DNA from: Rugosibacter aromaticivorans
GTDB taxonomy: Bacteria; Pseudomonadota; Gammaproteobacteria; Burkholderiales; Rhodocyclaceae
Length of the DNA stretch: 64,000 nucleotides
Direction: 5' to 3'
Assembly (NCBI RefSeq): GCF_000934545.1
Contig: NZ_CP010554.1
Coordinates: forward strand, 2,294,001-2,358,000
Shown here: in pieces, positions 16,394 through 25,395 of the stretch
How the letters are laid out: the number at the start of each line of letters is the position of its first letter
How positions within the stretch are numbered: the first letter of the stretch is position 1
The notes under the pieces: model-generated
What the model was told of the DNA's origin: nothing
The model's database searches: none
What the model saw: the letters and a program-made list of their open reading frames with translations, nothing else
Program-made: the position numbers and the translations under genes

Positions 16394-18199
16394 ATGACAT
16401 CTAGCGCTGACACGAGTTATTCCTCCACGCCGCGCACCAGCCGCGAGCTATATGTTCGCCTTCTAGGTTACGTGCGGCCTTATTGGCGTACGTTTGTGCT
16501 GGCCATTGTCTTCATGGCGATTTCGGCCGCCACTGAGCCAGTTTTCCCCGCGCTCATGAAACCTTTGCTGGATAGTGGTTTCGGCGGGAAAACAACGGGG
16601 GTATATAACCCTTGGGTGTTGCCACTCATCATTGTGGGTGTGTTTTTGTTGCGTGGCATGTTCGGTTTTTGCGCCGATTATGCGCTTGCCTGGGTTTCCA
16701 ACAAGGTGGTGCTTGATCTGCGCAATGACATGTTCAAACGCCTGGTGCAACTACCAACTACGTTTTTTGACAATCAATCATCTGGCGCTGTGATGTCGCG
16801 CATCGCCTACGATGTAACGGGTGTTACTGGTGCGGCCACTGGCGTGCTGACCATTTTGATCAAAGACACGCTCGCGGTAGCCGGGCTTTTAGCCTGGATG
16901 TTTTATCTCAACTGGATGCTAAGCCTGATTGCGTTAATCATGATCCCCGGTATTGCGCTGGCGGTGCTCAGTTTCAGCAAACGCTTGCGCGCTACCAGCC
17001 GCGGCGTACAGCGCGCCATGGGCGAGATCATGCACGTGCTCGAAGAAAGCATTGAAGCCCATAAAGTGGTCAAGATTTTTGGCGGCCAAACCTATGAAGG
17101 ACAGCGGTTTGCTGCGGCAAGCGGCACGCAGCGCAGCCAGGCCATGCGCCAGACCATTGCCGCTGCGGCACTGGGGCCGATTGTGCAACTGTTTGCCGCC
17201 GTGGCGCTGGCAACGATTATTACGGTTGCCATACAGCAATCCAACGCCAGCGATCAAACCACGGTGGGGAGCTTCGTTTCATTCATTACCGCCATGCTGA
17301 TGTTGCTGGCCCCACTCAAACGGCTGACAGATATTAACGCGCCGCTGCAACGCGGGCTGGCGGCGGCCGAAAGCGTGTTCGACCTGATCAATGAAACACC
17401 TGAAGACGATTTTGGCGCCACCGTTCTCGGGCGCGCAAGCGGCAATGTCATATTTCGTGATGTCCACCTGCGCTACCCTGAGGCCTCCCGTGAAGCCTTG
17501 GCTGGCATTAATCTGGTGCTTCCCGCAGGAAAAACAGTGGCGCTCGTGGGCACATCGGGCAGTGGTAAAACCTCGTTGGCAAATTTACTGCCCCGCTTTT
17601 ACCACCCTACATCCGGCGAAATCTTGATCGATGATCACTCGATCGAAACTCTGACTCTTGCTTCCCTACGGGCAAACATTGCGCTGGTATCGCAGGATGT
17701 CGTGCTCTTCAATGACACGGTTGCCGCCAATATTGCTTATGGCCTGCAGGGGATCACGCAAGAATCCCTGGAGCAAGCGGCACGCGCAGCACATGCGCTG
17801 GAATTCATCGAACACATGCCGGAAGGTTTTGCCACACTGATTGGTGAAAATGGCGTCAAGCTCTCAGGCGGGCAACGCCAACGTCTGGCGATTGCGCGCG
17901 CGATCCTGAAAAATGCCCCGATCTTGATACTCGATGAAGCCACGTCCGCGCTGGATACCGAATCCGAACGCCACGTGCAGGCGGCGCTGGATGTGTTGAT
18001 GAAAAATCGCACCACACTGGTTGTTGCCCACCGCTTATCCACCATCGAACATGCTGATCGCATTGTCGTGCTGGAAGCCGGGCGCATTGTTGAAGAAGGA
18101 TGTCACGCCGAACTGCTGGCAAAAAATGCGGCGTATGCCAATTTTTATCGCATGCAACGAACAACCGAAACACAGCAAGAAAAACAACCACTCCCGTGA
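16394..18199 (+). CDS. msbA: Lipid A/LPS exporter ABC transporter, MsbA type
   Basis: 601 residues from the ATG at 16394; an in-frame ATG at 16316 would add 26 residues that do not look like the family. The N-terminal half is a six-helix ABC exporter membrane domain, the C-terminal half the ATPase with Walker A GTSGSGKTS, signature LSGGQRQRLAIARAIL and Walker B ILILDEATSALD. A fused exporter of this type next to a glycosyltransferase gene points to flipping lipid A-core across the inner membrane. The next gene starts with GTG overlapping its stop (GTGA), so the two are translated together. Confidence 0.85.
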   Translation: MTSSADTSYSSTPRTSRELYVRLLGYVRPYWRTFVLAIVFMAISAATEPVFPALMKPLLDSGFGGKTTGVYNPWVLPLIIVGVFLLRGMFGFCADYALAWVSNKVVLDLRNDMFKRLVQLPTTFFDNQSSGAVMSRIAYDVTGVTGAATGVLTILIKDTLAVAGLLAWMFYLNWMLSLIALIMIPGIALAVLSFSKRLRATSRGVQRAMGEIMHVLEESIEAHKVVKIFGGQTYEGQRFAAASGTQRSQAMRQTIAAAALGPIVQLFAAVALATIITVAIQQSNASDQTTVGSFVSFITAMLMLLAPLKRLTDINAPLQRGLAAAESVFDLINETPEDDFGATVLGRASGNVIFRDVHLRYPEASREALAGINLVLPAGKTVALVGTSGSGKTSLANLLPRFYHPTSGEILIDDHSIETLTLASLRANIALVSQDVVLFNDTVAANIAYGLQGITQESLEQAARAAHALEFIEHMPEGFATLIGENGVKLSGGQRQRLAIARAILKNAPILILDEATSALDTESERHVQAALDVLMKNRTTLVVAHRLSTIEHADRIVVLEAGRIVEEGCHAELLAKNAAYANFYRMQRTTETQQEKQPLP

Positions 18200-19290
18200 C
18201 CATAAAAATACTCCACACGGAATCATCGCTCGGCTGGGGCGGGCAGGAAAATCGCACGCTCAATGAGTTGATCGGCCTGCGCACCTTGGGATATCAACCG
18301 TTGCTGGCCTGCCCGCCAAACGCTCGCTTGGGTGTGCGGGCGCGTGAAGCAGGCTTTGAAGTGATTGATATTGCCATGCGCGGCGCACTCGACTTGCCCG
18401 CGCTGTGGAAGTTACACCGCTTGATGGCTTCGCGACACATTGACATTGTAAATACGCACAGTGGGCGCGACACCCAGCTCGCTGGCATGGCCGCGCGCAC
18501 GCTGGGTCACCAACGGCCACGCATAGTGCGCACGCGGCATCTGGCGCTGCCGATCTCTTCCCTATTCAGCTACGTCACACTGCCGGACCATGTCGTCACA
18601 GTCAGCCGCTTTGTCGCGAGTTACCTCGTCTCGGCCAAGGTGCCGGCAGAACGCATTACCGCTGTGCCCACGGGTATCGACTTGAGCCGTTATCAAACCA
18701 CGACCCCTGGCAGCTTGCGGGCAGAATTGGGCTTAGCCAATGACACACCGCTTATCGGCACCGTGGCAATTTTGCGCCGCAAAAAAGGGCACGCCGAATT
18801 GATTGAAGCCATCCCGACCGTGCTGGAAAAATTTCCTACTGCACACTTTGTTTTTGCCGGCGATGGCCCACAGACAGACAACTTGAATCAACGCATCGCT
18901 GAACTCGGTTTAACCCGTAACGTGCATCTGCTTGGCTTGCGTCGTGATGTCGTCAATGTACTCGCCTCACTCGATCTTTTTGTTCTGCCCACGCATCAAG
19001 AAGCGCTGGGCACGGCCTTTATTGAAGCCGCCGCCATGGGTGTGCCAGCCATTGCCTGCCGCGTGGACGGTGTGCCCGAGGTTGTTTGCGATGGCAAAAC
19101 CGGGCTGCTCGTACCCGTCGGTGACAGTGCAGCCATTGCCGCCAGCATCATTCGTCTTCTGTCCGATAACCCCTTGCGGCAGTCGATGGGTATTGCCGCA
19201 CGCCATTGGGCAGAAGCACATTATTCGCGCGAAGTGATGGTCGATGGCATGCTGGCCGTGTATCAAAAACTACTGACTGCAAAAAGCTGA
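18196..19290 (+). CDS. GT4-family glycosyltransferase
   Basis: 364 residues from the GTG at 18196 that overlaps the msbA stop codon; starts further upstream would lie inside msbA. The N-terminal donor-independent domain begins TIKILHTESSLGWGGQENR, and the C-terminal half holds the GT4 (GT-B fold) blocks GTVAILRRKKGH, FVFAGDGPQ and the E-x7-E segment EALGTAFIEAAAMGVP. It transfers a sugar from a nucleotide-sugar donor. Its position between msbA and a polysaccharide deacetylase suggests lipopolysaccharide core or another envelope glycan; acceptor and sugar are unknown. Confidence 0.85.
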   Translation: MTIKILHTESSLGWGGQENRTLNELIGLRTLGYQPLLACPPNARLGVRAREAGFEVIDIAMRGALDLPALWKLHRLMASRHIDIVNTHSGRDTQLAGMAARTLGHQRPRIVRTRHLALPISSLFSYVTLPDHVVTVSRFVASYLVSAKVPAERITAVPTGIDLSRYQTTTPGSLRAELGLANDTPLIGTVAILRRKKGHAELIEAIPTVLEKFPTAHFVFAGDGPQTDNLNQRIAELGLTRNVHLLGLRRDVVNVLASLDLFVLPTHQEALGTAFIEAAAMGVPAIACRVDGVPEVVCDGKTGLLVPVGDSAAIAASIIRLLSDNPLRQSMGIAARHWAEAHYSREVMVDGMLAVYQKLLTAKS

Positions 19291-19293
19291 TCC

Positions 19294-20172
19294 ATGAAAA
19301 CTGCGCAAGGCATTCCGGTCTTGATGTATCACCATGTCAGCCCCAACCCAGGCCTTGTGACCGTCTCGCCCGAGACGTTTCACACGCAGATGGCCTGGCT
19401 CGCCCGGCACAATTACCGCAGCATAGGCGCCGATGATCTGGCGGCCTTTTTGACCGGTACGCCGTTACCTGAAAAATCCGTGATGATCACCTTTGATGAC
19501 GGTTATCTCGACAACTATCTTTACGCGCATCCGGTGTTGCAGGCCCTTGGGTTAAAGGCTGTGCTTTTTGTGACCACCGGCTGGCTGGGTCAGGGTACTC
19601 CGCGCGGAATAGTGCACAAAGACGTGCAAAAAGTCGGCGCTGGTGACACGGCGCACAGAGGGCAACGGATGCCGGCAGCATCGGCGCTCACCCCATCACA
19701 TCGCGTCTGCATGGAAAGAATCGCTGCGGGGCAAGCGGATGATGTCATGCTGCGCTGGAGCGAAGTGGTCGAAATGAACGCGGCAGGCAGCTTTGAATTT
19801 CATTCCCACACCCACACGCATCAACGCTGGGATCGGCTGGCAAGCGATCCGCAAGCGCGTCGAACAAAATTAGCTGAAGATTTAGCCGCGTCACGCGCGG
19901 CGCTAAAAACGCATCTGGGCAGCGTATCGCCGCATCTGTGTTGGCCGCAAGGCTACTTTGATGCCGACTACCAGGCTGTGGCACATAGCGCCGGATTCAC
20001 CCACCTATACACCGTGAATAAAGGAACCTGCACCGCAAAGACGCCGGCTTCGGCCATTCCCCGCGTGGTTGTCAAAGATCGTGCAGATGGCTGGTTTGGG
20101 CGACGTCTATGGCTTTACCGCCACCCTGCGCTTACCCGCGCTTATCTCGCTTTACGGGCGGGCGGCGGTTAA
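19294..20172 (+). CDS. Polysaccharide deacetylase (CE4, PgaB-like N-terminal domain)
   Basis: 292 residues with the CE4 metal-dependent deacetylase motifs: VLMYHHVSP at the N-terminus, TFDDGYLDN (catalytic Asp pair) and HSHTHTH (metal His). It starts three bases after the glycosyltransferase stop, completing a three-gene envelope operon. Between residues ~108 and 127 the protein contains a stretch (QKVGAGDTAH) encoded by a copy of the dispersed repeat inserted in frame; it lies in a loop between the two catalytic motifs, so activity could survive. Confidence 0.85.
   Translation: MKTAQGIPVLMYHHVSPNPGLVTVSPETFHTQMAWLARHNYRSIGADDLAAFLTGTPLPEKSVMITFDDGYLDNYLYAHPVLQALGLKAVLFVTTGWLGQGTPRGIVHKDVQKVGAGDTAHRGQRMPAASALTPSHRVCMERIAAGQADDVMLRWSEVVEMNAAGSFEFHSHTHTHQRWDRLASDPQARRTKLAEDLAASRAALKTHLGSVSPHLCWPQGYFDADYQAVAHSAGFTHLYTVNKGTCTAKTPASAIPRVVVKDRADGWFGRRLWLYRHPALTRAYLALRAGGG
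19628..19653 (-). repeat. Dispersed repeat copy 3, in frame inside the deacetylase gene
   Basis: Contains the 20-base core GTCGGCGCTGGTGACACGGC preceded by AAAA, the closest match to the family consensus. It adds VGAGDTA to the host protein without breaking the frame. Confidence 0.85.
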
Positions 20173-20200
20173 CCGCGAGCAACAAACGACGCAGCGTGAT

Positions 20201-20917
20201 TTACGCAGCGTGAGCCAGCCCGCCTTCAACAAGAATATCCTGGCCCGTGATATACCCACTGCCTGATGAAAGCAGAAACGCCACGGTTTCCGCAATTTCA
20301 TCCACCCGACCGGCCCGCGCCATGGGAATCATGGCGCACGTCGCCTCATCGACGGGGAAGCTGTCAATAAAACCAGGCAACACATTGTTCATGCGAATGC
20401 CCGCTGCCGCATAGCGTGTCGCATAAAGCTTGGTAAAGCTCGACAACGCCGCGCGAATTGCCGAGGAAATAGGATAACCAGCACTGGGCTCACGTGCGCC
20501 GTAAGTAGAAATATTCACCATCGCCCCGCCACCCTGCCGCTCGAAAACCGGCGTCACCAGACGCGACATGCGCACCACATTCAGCAGCAAGAGATCAAGC
20601 GCCGCATGCCAGTCGTCATCGCTCAAAACCAGCAGCTCGCCGCTGGCCGCGTGGCCTGTGTTATTCACCACTGCATCAATGCAGCCATAGGTAGACAGTG
20701 CGAGATCAACCAGCCGGGTGAGGTCAGCCGTTTCAGTCACTGAACCTTGTAAACCGACACCACCTAATTCCTTCGCCAGATGAATGACACGCTCAGAGCG
20801 TGCCATCAATACCACGTGATAACCGCGTGCAGCCAAGATGCGGGCGCACGCCGCCCCCATGCCCTGGGAGGCGGCAGTAAGGATAGCCACTTTATTTTCC
20901 TTGGTCTGTTCACTCAT
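20201..20917 (-). CDS. SDR-family protein with atypical active site
   Basis: 238 residues with an SDR Rossmann fold (VAILTAASQGMG, NNTGHA, PGFIDSFP, late GYITGQDILVEGG). The usual TGxxxGxG begins with TA, and the catalytic YxxxK is replaced by YPISSAIR, so the canonical Lys is absent. Similar YPxSSAxR proteins occur among SDRs, so it may be functional with altered chemistry or a different cofactor. A 66-base gap with a TTGACA box and an imperfect palindrome precedes it, suggesting separate control from the operon that ends with the aldehyde dehydrogenase gene. Confidence 0.8.
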   Translation of the reverse strand: MSEQTKENKVAILTAASQGMGAACARILAARGYHVVLMARSERVIHLAKELGGVGLQGSVTETADLTRLVDLALSTYGCIDAVVNNTGHAASGELLVLSDDDWHAALDLLLLNVVRMSRLVTPVFERQGGGAMVNISTYGAREPSAGYPISSAIRAALSSFTKLYATRYAAAGIRMNNVLPGFIDSFPVDEATCAMIPMARAGRVDEIAETVAFLLSSGSGYITGQDILVEGGLAHAA

Positions 20918-20947
20918 GCAAAACTCCCTGTGGAATTCGGTGCGCTA

Positions 20948-20971
20948 AATTAGTACCTACTTAGTTGTCAA
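20948..20971 (-). promoter_or_regulatory. Possible -35 box (TTGACA) and imperfect palindromic operator upstream of the SDR gene
   Basis: On the minus strand TTGACA (20966-20971) is followed directly by ACTAAGTAGGTACTAATT (20948-20965), an imperfect inverted repeat with 6 of 8 arm positions matching. Its half-site resembles that of the palindrome at 16098-16115. I see no clear -10 box at the right distance, so the promoter is tentative. Confidence 0.35.
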
Positions 20972-20983
20972 CGAAATGTCAGA

Positions 20984-22408
20984 TTAAGCAGACAACTGTA
21001 ACGATTTGTACTGGAGGAATTCGTCCAGCCCATAGCGCCCCATTTCGCGGCCCAGGCCCGACTGTTTATAACCACCAAACGGCGCTTCGATATTAAAAGC
21101 GCCGCCATTGATTTTCACCTGGCCGGTTTGCAACCGGCGCGCAACACGCAGCGCGCGTGCCGAATCAGCAGACCACACCGCCCCCGAAAGCCCGTAGGCC
21201 GTACCGTTGGCAATGGCAATGGCTTCTTCTTCATCGCGGTAGGTGATGATGCTCAGCACCGGGCCGAAAATTTCTTCCTGGGCAATCACGCTATCGGGTG
21301 CAACGCGGCCGAATACCGTGGGCTGCACATAACAGCCACGATCAAGCCCTGCCGGTCGCTCGGGGCCGCCACACAATAGCTCGGCGCCTTGTGCAATGCC
21401 TTGCCGAATCATGCTCACCACGCGATCACGCTGGGCAGTGGATACCAACGGCCCGAGTTTGGCGGTATCGCTCAAGGGGTCGCCCACCGTAAAGCGGGCA
21501 GCCACTTCAGTAGCTATCCTTGCTGCCTCTGCATACCGCGCCTCGGGAACAATCAGGCGGGTGAGTGCAAGACAGGTTTGACCGGAATTCAGAAAACAGG
21601 AATTCACCGTCGCGCGCACTGCTGCCTCAAGATCAGCATCATCCAGCACCACCGCAGCGGACTTGCCGCCCAATTCCAGCGTCACACGTTTCATACGCTC
21701 TGCCGCCAGCGCTCCAATGCGAGCCCCTGCACGAGTAGAGCCCGTCATGGAAATCAGGTTCACTTCAGGATGAATCACCAGCGCTTCACCCGCCGTTGGG
21801 CCATAGCCCGTGATCAGATTAAAAACGCCCGGCGGCAAACCAGCCTCTTGAATAATTTCAGCGAGTACAAACGCCGCCAGCGGGGCGACTTCCGAAGGCT
21901 TCCAAACCACCGTGCACCCCGTCGCCAGCGCTGGCCCGAGCTTGGTGGCAATTTGAAACAACGGATAATTCCACGGCGTAATGCAGGCGGCAACGCCGAC
22001 GGGCTCCCTCAGGACGAGTGAATTACCCACCCGTTCTTCAAAACTGAATTCACGTGCATGCCGCGCACAGACTTCAAGAATCTGGATCGGCAACCCCACT
22101 TGCATGCGGCGCCCCATTTTGCGCGGCATGCCAATATCTGCGGCAATGAGATCGGTCAGCTCCTCCGTGCGCGCTTTTAAGCCCGCGCAAATACGGTCAA
22201 TAAAGTCCGCTCGTGCCTGTGGCAAAACGCGGCGCCACGCCTCTTGCGCGCCTCGTGCAGCAGTGACCGCCCGATCCACATCGACAGCATTCGCGTCCGG
22301 CACCGAGCCTAATCGTTCGTCCGTTGCCGGGTTGAAAATATCAATGCGGGCAGTCGCATCCGCAGCAACCCACTCGCCATTGATAAAAAATTTATTCTGG
22401 ATATGCAT
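20984..22408 (-). CDS. Aldehyde dehydrogenase
   Basis: 474 residues with catalytic Glu245 in LELGGKS and Cys279 in NSGQTCL, NAD-site MTGSTRAG and the motif EEIFGPVLSI. It is a distant paralogue of the ALDH at 10956-12404. As the last gene of the operon with two extradiol dioxygenases it could oxidise the ring-cleavage semialdehyde (a role played by XylG/DmpC, about 486 residues) or an aliphatic aldehyde; the sequence does not decide. It follows the MaoC-like gene by 27 bases. Confidence 0.88.
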   Translation of the reverse strand: MHIQNKFFINGEWVAADATARIDIFNPATDERLGSVPDANAVDVDRAVTAARGAQEAWRRVLPQARADFIDRICAGLKARTEELTDLIAADIGMPRKMGRRMQVGLPIQILEVCARHAREFSFEERVGNSLVLREPVGVAACITPWNYPLFQIATKLGPALATGCTVVWKPSEVAPLAAFVLAEIIQEAGLPPGVFNLITGYGPTAGEALVIHPEVNLISMTGSTRAGARIGALAAERMKRVTLELGGKSAAVVLDDADLEAAVRATVNSCFLNSGQTCLALTRLIVPEARYAEAARIATEVAARFTVGDPLSDTAKLGPLVSTAQRDRVVSMIRQGIAQGAELLCGGPERPAGLDRGCYVQPTVFGRVAPDSVIAQEEIFGPVLSIITYRDEEEAIAIANGTAYGLSGAVWSADSARALRVARRLQTGQVKINGGAFNIEAPFGGYKQSGLGREMGRYGLDEFLQYKSLQLSA

Positions 22409-22435
22409 CGCTTATTCTTTTCGAACAAATAAAAA

Positions 22436-22909
22436 TCAGGACTTTGCCTTGATCAACCGCGTGGGGTTGTAGGTGAGCACCACATCACCTTTTTGATTAA
22501 TCACCCGGTTCATGGTCTGCACCACGCCCCGGCCGGGTTTTGAGCTCGGGCGCACCATGATCACCTCGCATTCCACGTGTATCGTATCGCCCACGCAGGT
22601 GGACGCCGGAATCTTGATTTCAGCGCCTAAAAAAGCCATGCCGGTATCCTGCATTGAAGGCATCAACAAGCCTTCGGCAAAGGCGTAGACCAGCGCGCCT
22701 GGCACCACACGCCCCTTGAGCAGCATACCTTCGCGATCTTCGGTATTGGTAAATAGCTCTTCGGTAAACCAAGCCAGATTTACAAAGCTCACCAGATCGG
22801 TTTCCGTCACCGTGCGGCCACGGGTTCTGAAACAATAGCCCTGTGTAAAGTCTTCAAAATGCATGCCGCCACCTATCAGGGCATACGTTGCCGTCGTGGT
22901 TTTTGTCAT
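22436..22909 (-). CDS. MaoC-like hot-dog domain protein
   Basis: 157 residues forming a single MaoC-type hot-dog domain (HFEDFTQGY at the start; VPGALVYAFAEGL; CVGDTIHVECEV). Classical R-specific enoyl-CoA hydratases have D-x-N-P-x-H, but here the region reads FVNLAWFTEELF, so the catalytic Asp/His pair is not evident. Related MaoC proteins without the full motif act in mesaconyl-CoA-type or amphiphilic acid pathways. It lies 11 bases downstream of a thiolase gene, so a role in CoA-ester processing is likely; the exact reaction is open. Confidence 0.75.
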   Translation of the reverse strand: MTKTTTATYALIGGGMHFEDFTQGYCFRTRGRTVTETDLVSFVNLAWFTEELFTNTEDREGMLLKGRVVPGALVYAFAEGLLMPSMQDTGMAFLGAEIKIPASTCVGDTIHVECEVIMVRPSSKPGRGVVQTMNRVINQKGDVVLTYNPTRLIKAKS

Positions 22910-22920
22910 AGTGATTTTCT

Positions 22921-24129
22921 TTATAAAAGCTCAATGGCAATGGCCGTTGCTTCGCCGCCGCCGATACATAAACTGGCGATACCCCGCTTAAGACCGCGCT
23001 GGCGCAATGCGCCAATCAGCGTCACCATGATGCGTGCACCCGTCGATCCCACCGGATGACCCAGCGCGCAGGCGCCGCCATGGACGTTCATTTTTTCATG
23101 CGGGATATCCAATGCCCGCATGGCGCCGAGTGCGACCACAGCAAACGCTTCATTCACCTCGAACAGATCAACGTCTTGCGTTGTCCAGCCCGTTTTTGCG
23201 TACAGCTTTCTAATGGCATGAATAGGCGCAGCAGGAAAAGACGCCATATCAGCGGCGTGCGTTGCATGGCCAATGATGCGGGCTAGCGGTGTCAAAGACA
23301 GTCGCTCAGCGGTTGATTGCAGTGTCAGCACAAGCGCTGCAGCTCCGTCAGAAATCGAGCTCGCATTCGCTGGCGTAATAGTGCCATTGGGGCGAAACGC
23401 CGGTTTCAATGTGGGAATTTTTTCGACATTGACAGCAAAAGGCGTTTCATCCTTGTCCATCACCGTCTCGCCTGTCCGGCTTTTAATCGTAACAGGTGCA
23501 ATTTCCCAGGCAAAACTCCCGTCGGTATTGGCCAACTTTGCACGTTGTGTTGACACCGTTGCGTAGCGATCTTGCTCCTCGCGGGTGAAGGTATTTTGCT
23601 CAGCCCATGAGCAGGCAAAGTCGCCCATGAGTCGTCCTTCAATGGCATCTTCCAAGCCATCGGTGAGCATGTGATCAAGCACTTTCTGATGGCCCAAGCG
23701 ATAACCTGTACGCGCACGTGGCAGCAAGTAGGGCGCGTTGCTCATTGATTCCATTCCCCCCGCGACAACCATGCTTGAACTGCCTGCCAGCAAAACATCG
23801 TGCCCGAGCATGACTGCTTTCATGGCTGAGCCACACATTTTGGTCAGCGTGGTGCACCCGGCAGAACCTGGCAGCCCGCCACCTAATGCGGCTTGCCGTG
23901 CTGGCGCCTGCCTTTGACCGGCAAACAAACATGTGCCGAACAGCACTTCATCAACCGATTCAGACGCAATGCCTGCGCGTTTAACTGCCTCACGAATCGC
24001 CACGGCACCCAGCTCAGGTGCGGTGAACCCAGCGAGTTTGCCTTGAAAAGAACCAATCGGCGTTCTTGCTGCAGCGAGGATGACTACCGGATCATTGTTT
24101 GCCAATTTTTCTACTATTGCGTTTGCCAT
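22921..24129 (-). CDS. Thiolase (acetyl-CoA acyltransferase)
   Basis: 402 residues with all three thiolase signatures: nucleophile Cys in KMCGSAMKAV, the His block GGACALGHPVGSTGARI, and the C-terminal Cys block ASLCIGGGEATA. It cleaves 3-ketoacyl-CoA or condenses two acyl-CoAs. Its neighbours (3-hydroxyacyl-CoA-dehydrogenase-like SDR upstream, MaoC-like protein downstream) form a beta-oxidation set. A different, SCP2-type thiolase starts the same operon, suggesting two chain-shortening steps. Confidence 0.92.
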   Translation of the reverse strand: MANAIVEKLANNDPVVILAAARTPIGSFQGKLAGFTAPELGAVAIREAVKRAGIASESVDEVLFGTCLFAGQRQAPARQAALGGGLPGSAGCTTLTKMCGSAMKAVMLGHDVLLAGSSSMVVAGGMESMSNAPYLLPRARTGYRLGHQKVLDHMLTDGLEDAIEGRLMGDFACSWAEQNTFTREEQDRYATVSTQRAKLANTDGSFAWEIAPVTIKSRTGETVMDKDETPFAVNVEKIPTLKPAFRPNGTITPANASSISDGAAALVLTLQSTAERLSLTPLARIIGHATHAADMASFPAAPIHAIRKLYAKTGWTTQDVDLFEVNEAFAVVALGAMRALDIPHEKMNVHGGACALGHPVGSTGARIMVTLIGALRQRGLKRGIASLCIGGGEATAIAIELL

Positions 24130-24156
24130 TTCTTTTCCTTGAATTTTGACAGCGCA

Positions 24157-24921
24157 TCAACGCGGCTGTACGCGTATAGCGCCATCCAGACGAATGACTT
24201 CGCCATTGAGCATGAGATTGCCAATGATGTGCTGCACCAGGCCTGCGAACTCTGCAGGACGCCCCAGGCGTGGTGGATAGGGCACCGATTGACCCAAGGC
24301 TTCCCGCACATTTTCAGGCAATCCCATCAGCATGGGTGTCTCGAACACGCCTGGCGCAATCGCCATGACGCGAATGCCGTGGCGCGCGAGCTCCCGTGCT
24401 ATGGGCAGCGTCATGGCAACAACACCGCCTTTAGAAGCTGAATAAGCCGCTTGCCCAATCTGGCCTTCAAACGCTGCAATCGATGCCGTATTGATGATCA
24501 CCCCGCGTTCGTTCTCGGCCAGGGGCGGCTGCTCTGTCATCGCAGTTGCCGCCAGACGCAACATGTTAAAGCTGCCAATCAGATTGATATTGATAGCCCG
24601 CGCAAAAGTATCCAGCGAATGCGCGCCCTCTTTACCCACGACTTTCTCGCCAGGCGCAATACCTGCGCAATTCACCAGCCCGCGCAGGTTGCCAAACGTC
24701 GTCAAACAGGCGTCGATTGCTGCTTGAGCACTCTTTGGATCGGTGACATCCGTTACAACAAACCGTGCGTTGACACCCAACTCGGCCGCCAGCTGCTCAC
24801 CTTGCGGATTAACATCCGCCAGGATCACGCGTCCACCTTGCGCTACCAGCATGCGTGCGGTTGCAGCGCCCAGCCCTGAGCTAGCACCGGTCACTACAAA
24901 ACCGTTATCTTTAATTTCCAT
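24157..24921 (-). CDS. SDR, 3-hydroxyacyl-CoA dehydrogenase type 2-like
   Basis: 254 residues from the ATG at 24921; a longer upstream extension runs through the cupin gene and is not protein-like. TGASSGLG (residues 11-18), [10 protein letters not shown] and YSASKGGV give a complete SDR active site. The arrangement ([32 protein letters not shown]) is that of HSD17B10-like 3-hydroxyacyl-CoA dehydrogenases, which act just before thiolase in beta-oxidation; the thiolase gene is next, 27 bases on. Confidence 0.88.
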   Translation of the reverse strand: MEIKDNGFVVTGASSGLGAATARMLVAQGGRVILADVNPQGEQLAAELGVNARFVVTDVTDPKSAQAAIDACLTTFGNLRGLVNCAGIAPGEKVVGKEGAHSLDTFARAININLIGSFNMLRLAATAMTEQPPLAENERGVIINTASIAAFEGQIGQAAYSASKGGVVAMTLPIARELARHGIRVMAIAPGVFETPMLMGLPENVREALGQSVPYPPRLGRPAEFAGLVQHIIGNLMLNGEVIRLDGAIRVQPR

Positions 24922-24934
24922 AAAAACTATTCGC

Positions 24935-25294
24935 TTATGCCTTAACCGGTAAATTGATGAGAATGGACTGCACCGGATCACTGGAAACAGAACGTGTGCT
25001 GTGGCCTTCACCCACCATATCATCAGCATAGATCACCGACCCGGCACCGAACACGCGCTTCTCGCCCGTGCCCACGGTAATTTCAACCTGACCACTGAGG
25101 AAAATCAGATACACGGGATTAGGCACCACATGCCAGCCCGAGGCGTAATCGGCACTGGCTTCACGGAACATGAAGCCCGGCACCACTTGTAAATCAGAAA
25201 ACCGCCCGAACTTGCCTTTGTCGGTCAAGGTGATCGGGGTGTCCTGAAAAAGCGATTTGCCGTCAGGCCCGGCAGTAATTTTGACAAGGTTCAT
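24935..25294 (-). CDS. Small cupin-domain protein
   Basis: 119 residues forming one cupin barrel (motif 1 near [16 protein letters not shown], motif 2 near [13 protein letters not shown]). The ATG at 25294 has TGGAG six bases upstream; starting earlier would place the dispersed repeat in the coding region. Cupins of this size are found in aromatic pathways as dioxygenase accessory proteins or isomerases. Function unknown; co-transcription with the dioxygenase and SDR genes is likely. Confidence 0.75.
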   Translation of the reverse strand: MNLVKITAGPDGKSLFQDTPITLTDKGKFGRFSDLQVVPGFMFREASADYASGWHVVPNPVYLIFLSGQVEITVGTGEKRVFGAGSVIYADDMVGEGHSTRSVSSDPVQSILINLPVKA

Positions 25295-25313
25295 TTCAAC
25301 TCCAGAAAAAATC

Positions 25314-25340
25314 AAAAAGTCGGCGCTGGCAACACGGCGG
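25314..25340 (-). repeat. Dispersed repeat copy 4
   Basis: AAAAAGTC followed by GGCGCTGGCAACACGGC, located in the 101-base gap between the cupin and dioxygenase genes, just upstream of the cupin ribosome site. The 17-base core is identical to that of copy 5 at 33623-33642. Confidence 0.85.
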
Positions 25341-25395
25341 TGCACGAGAAACAAGCACCATCACGTGCTTTACACCAATGGTTAGACCATGCAAC

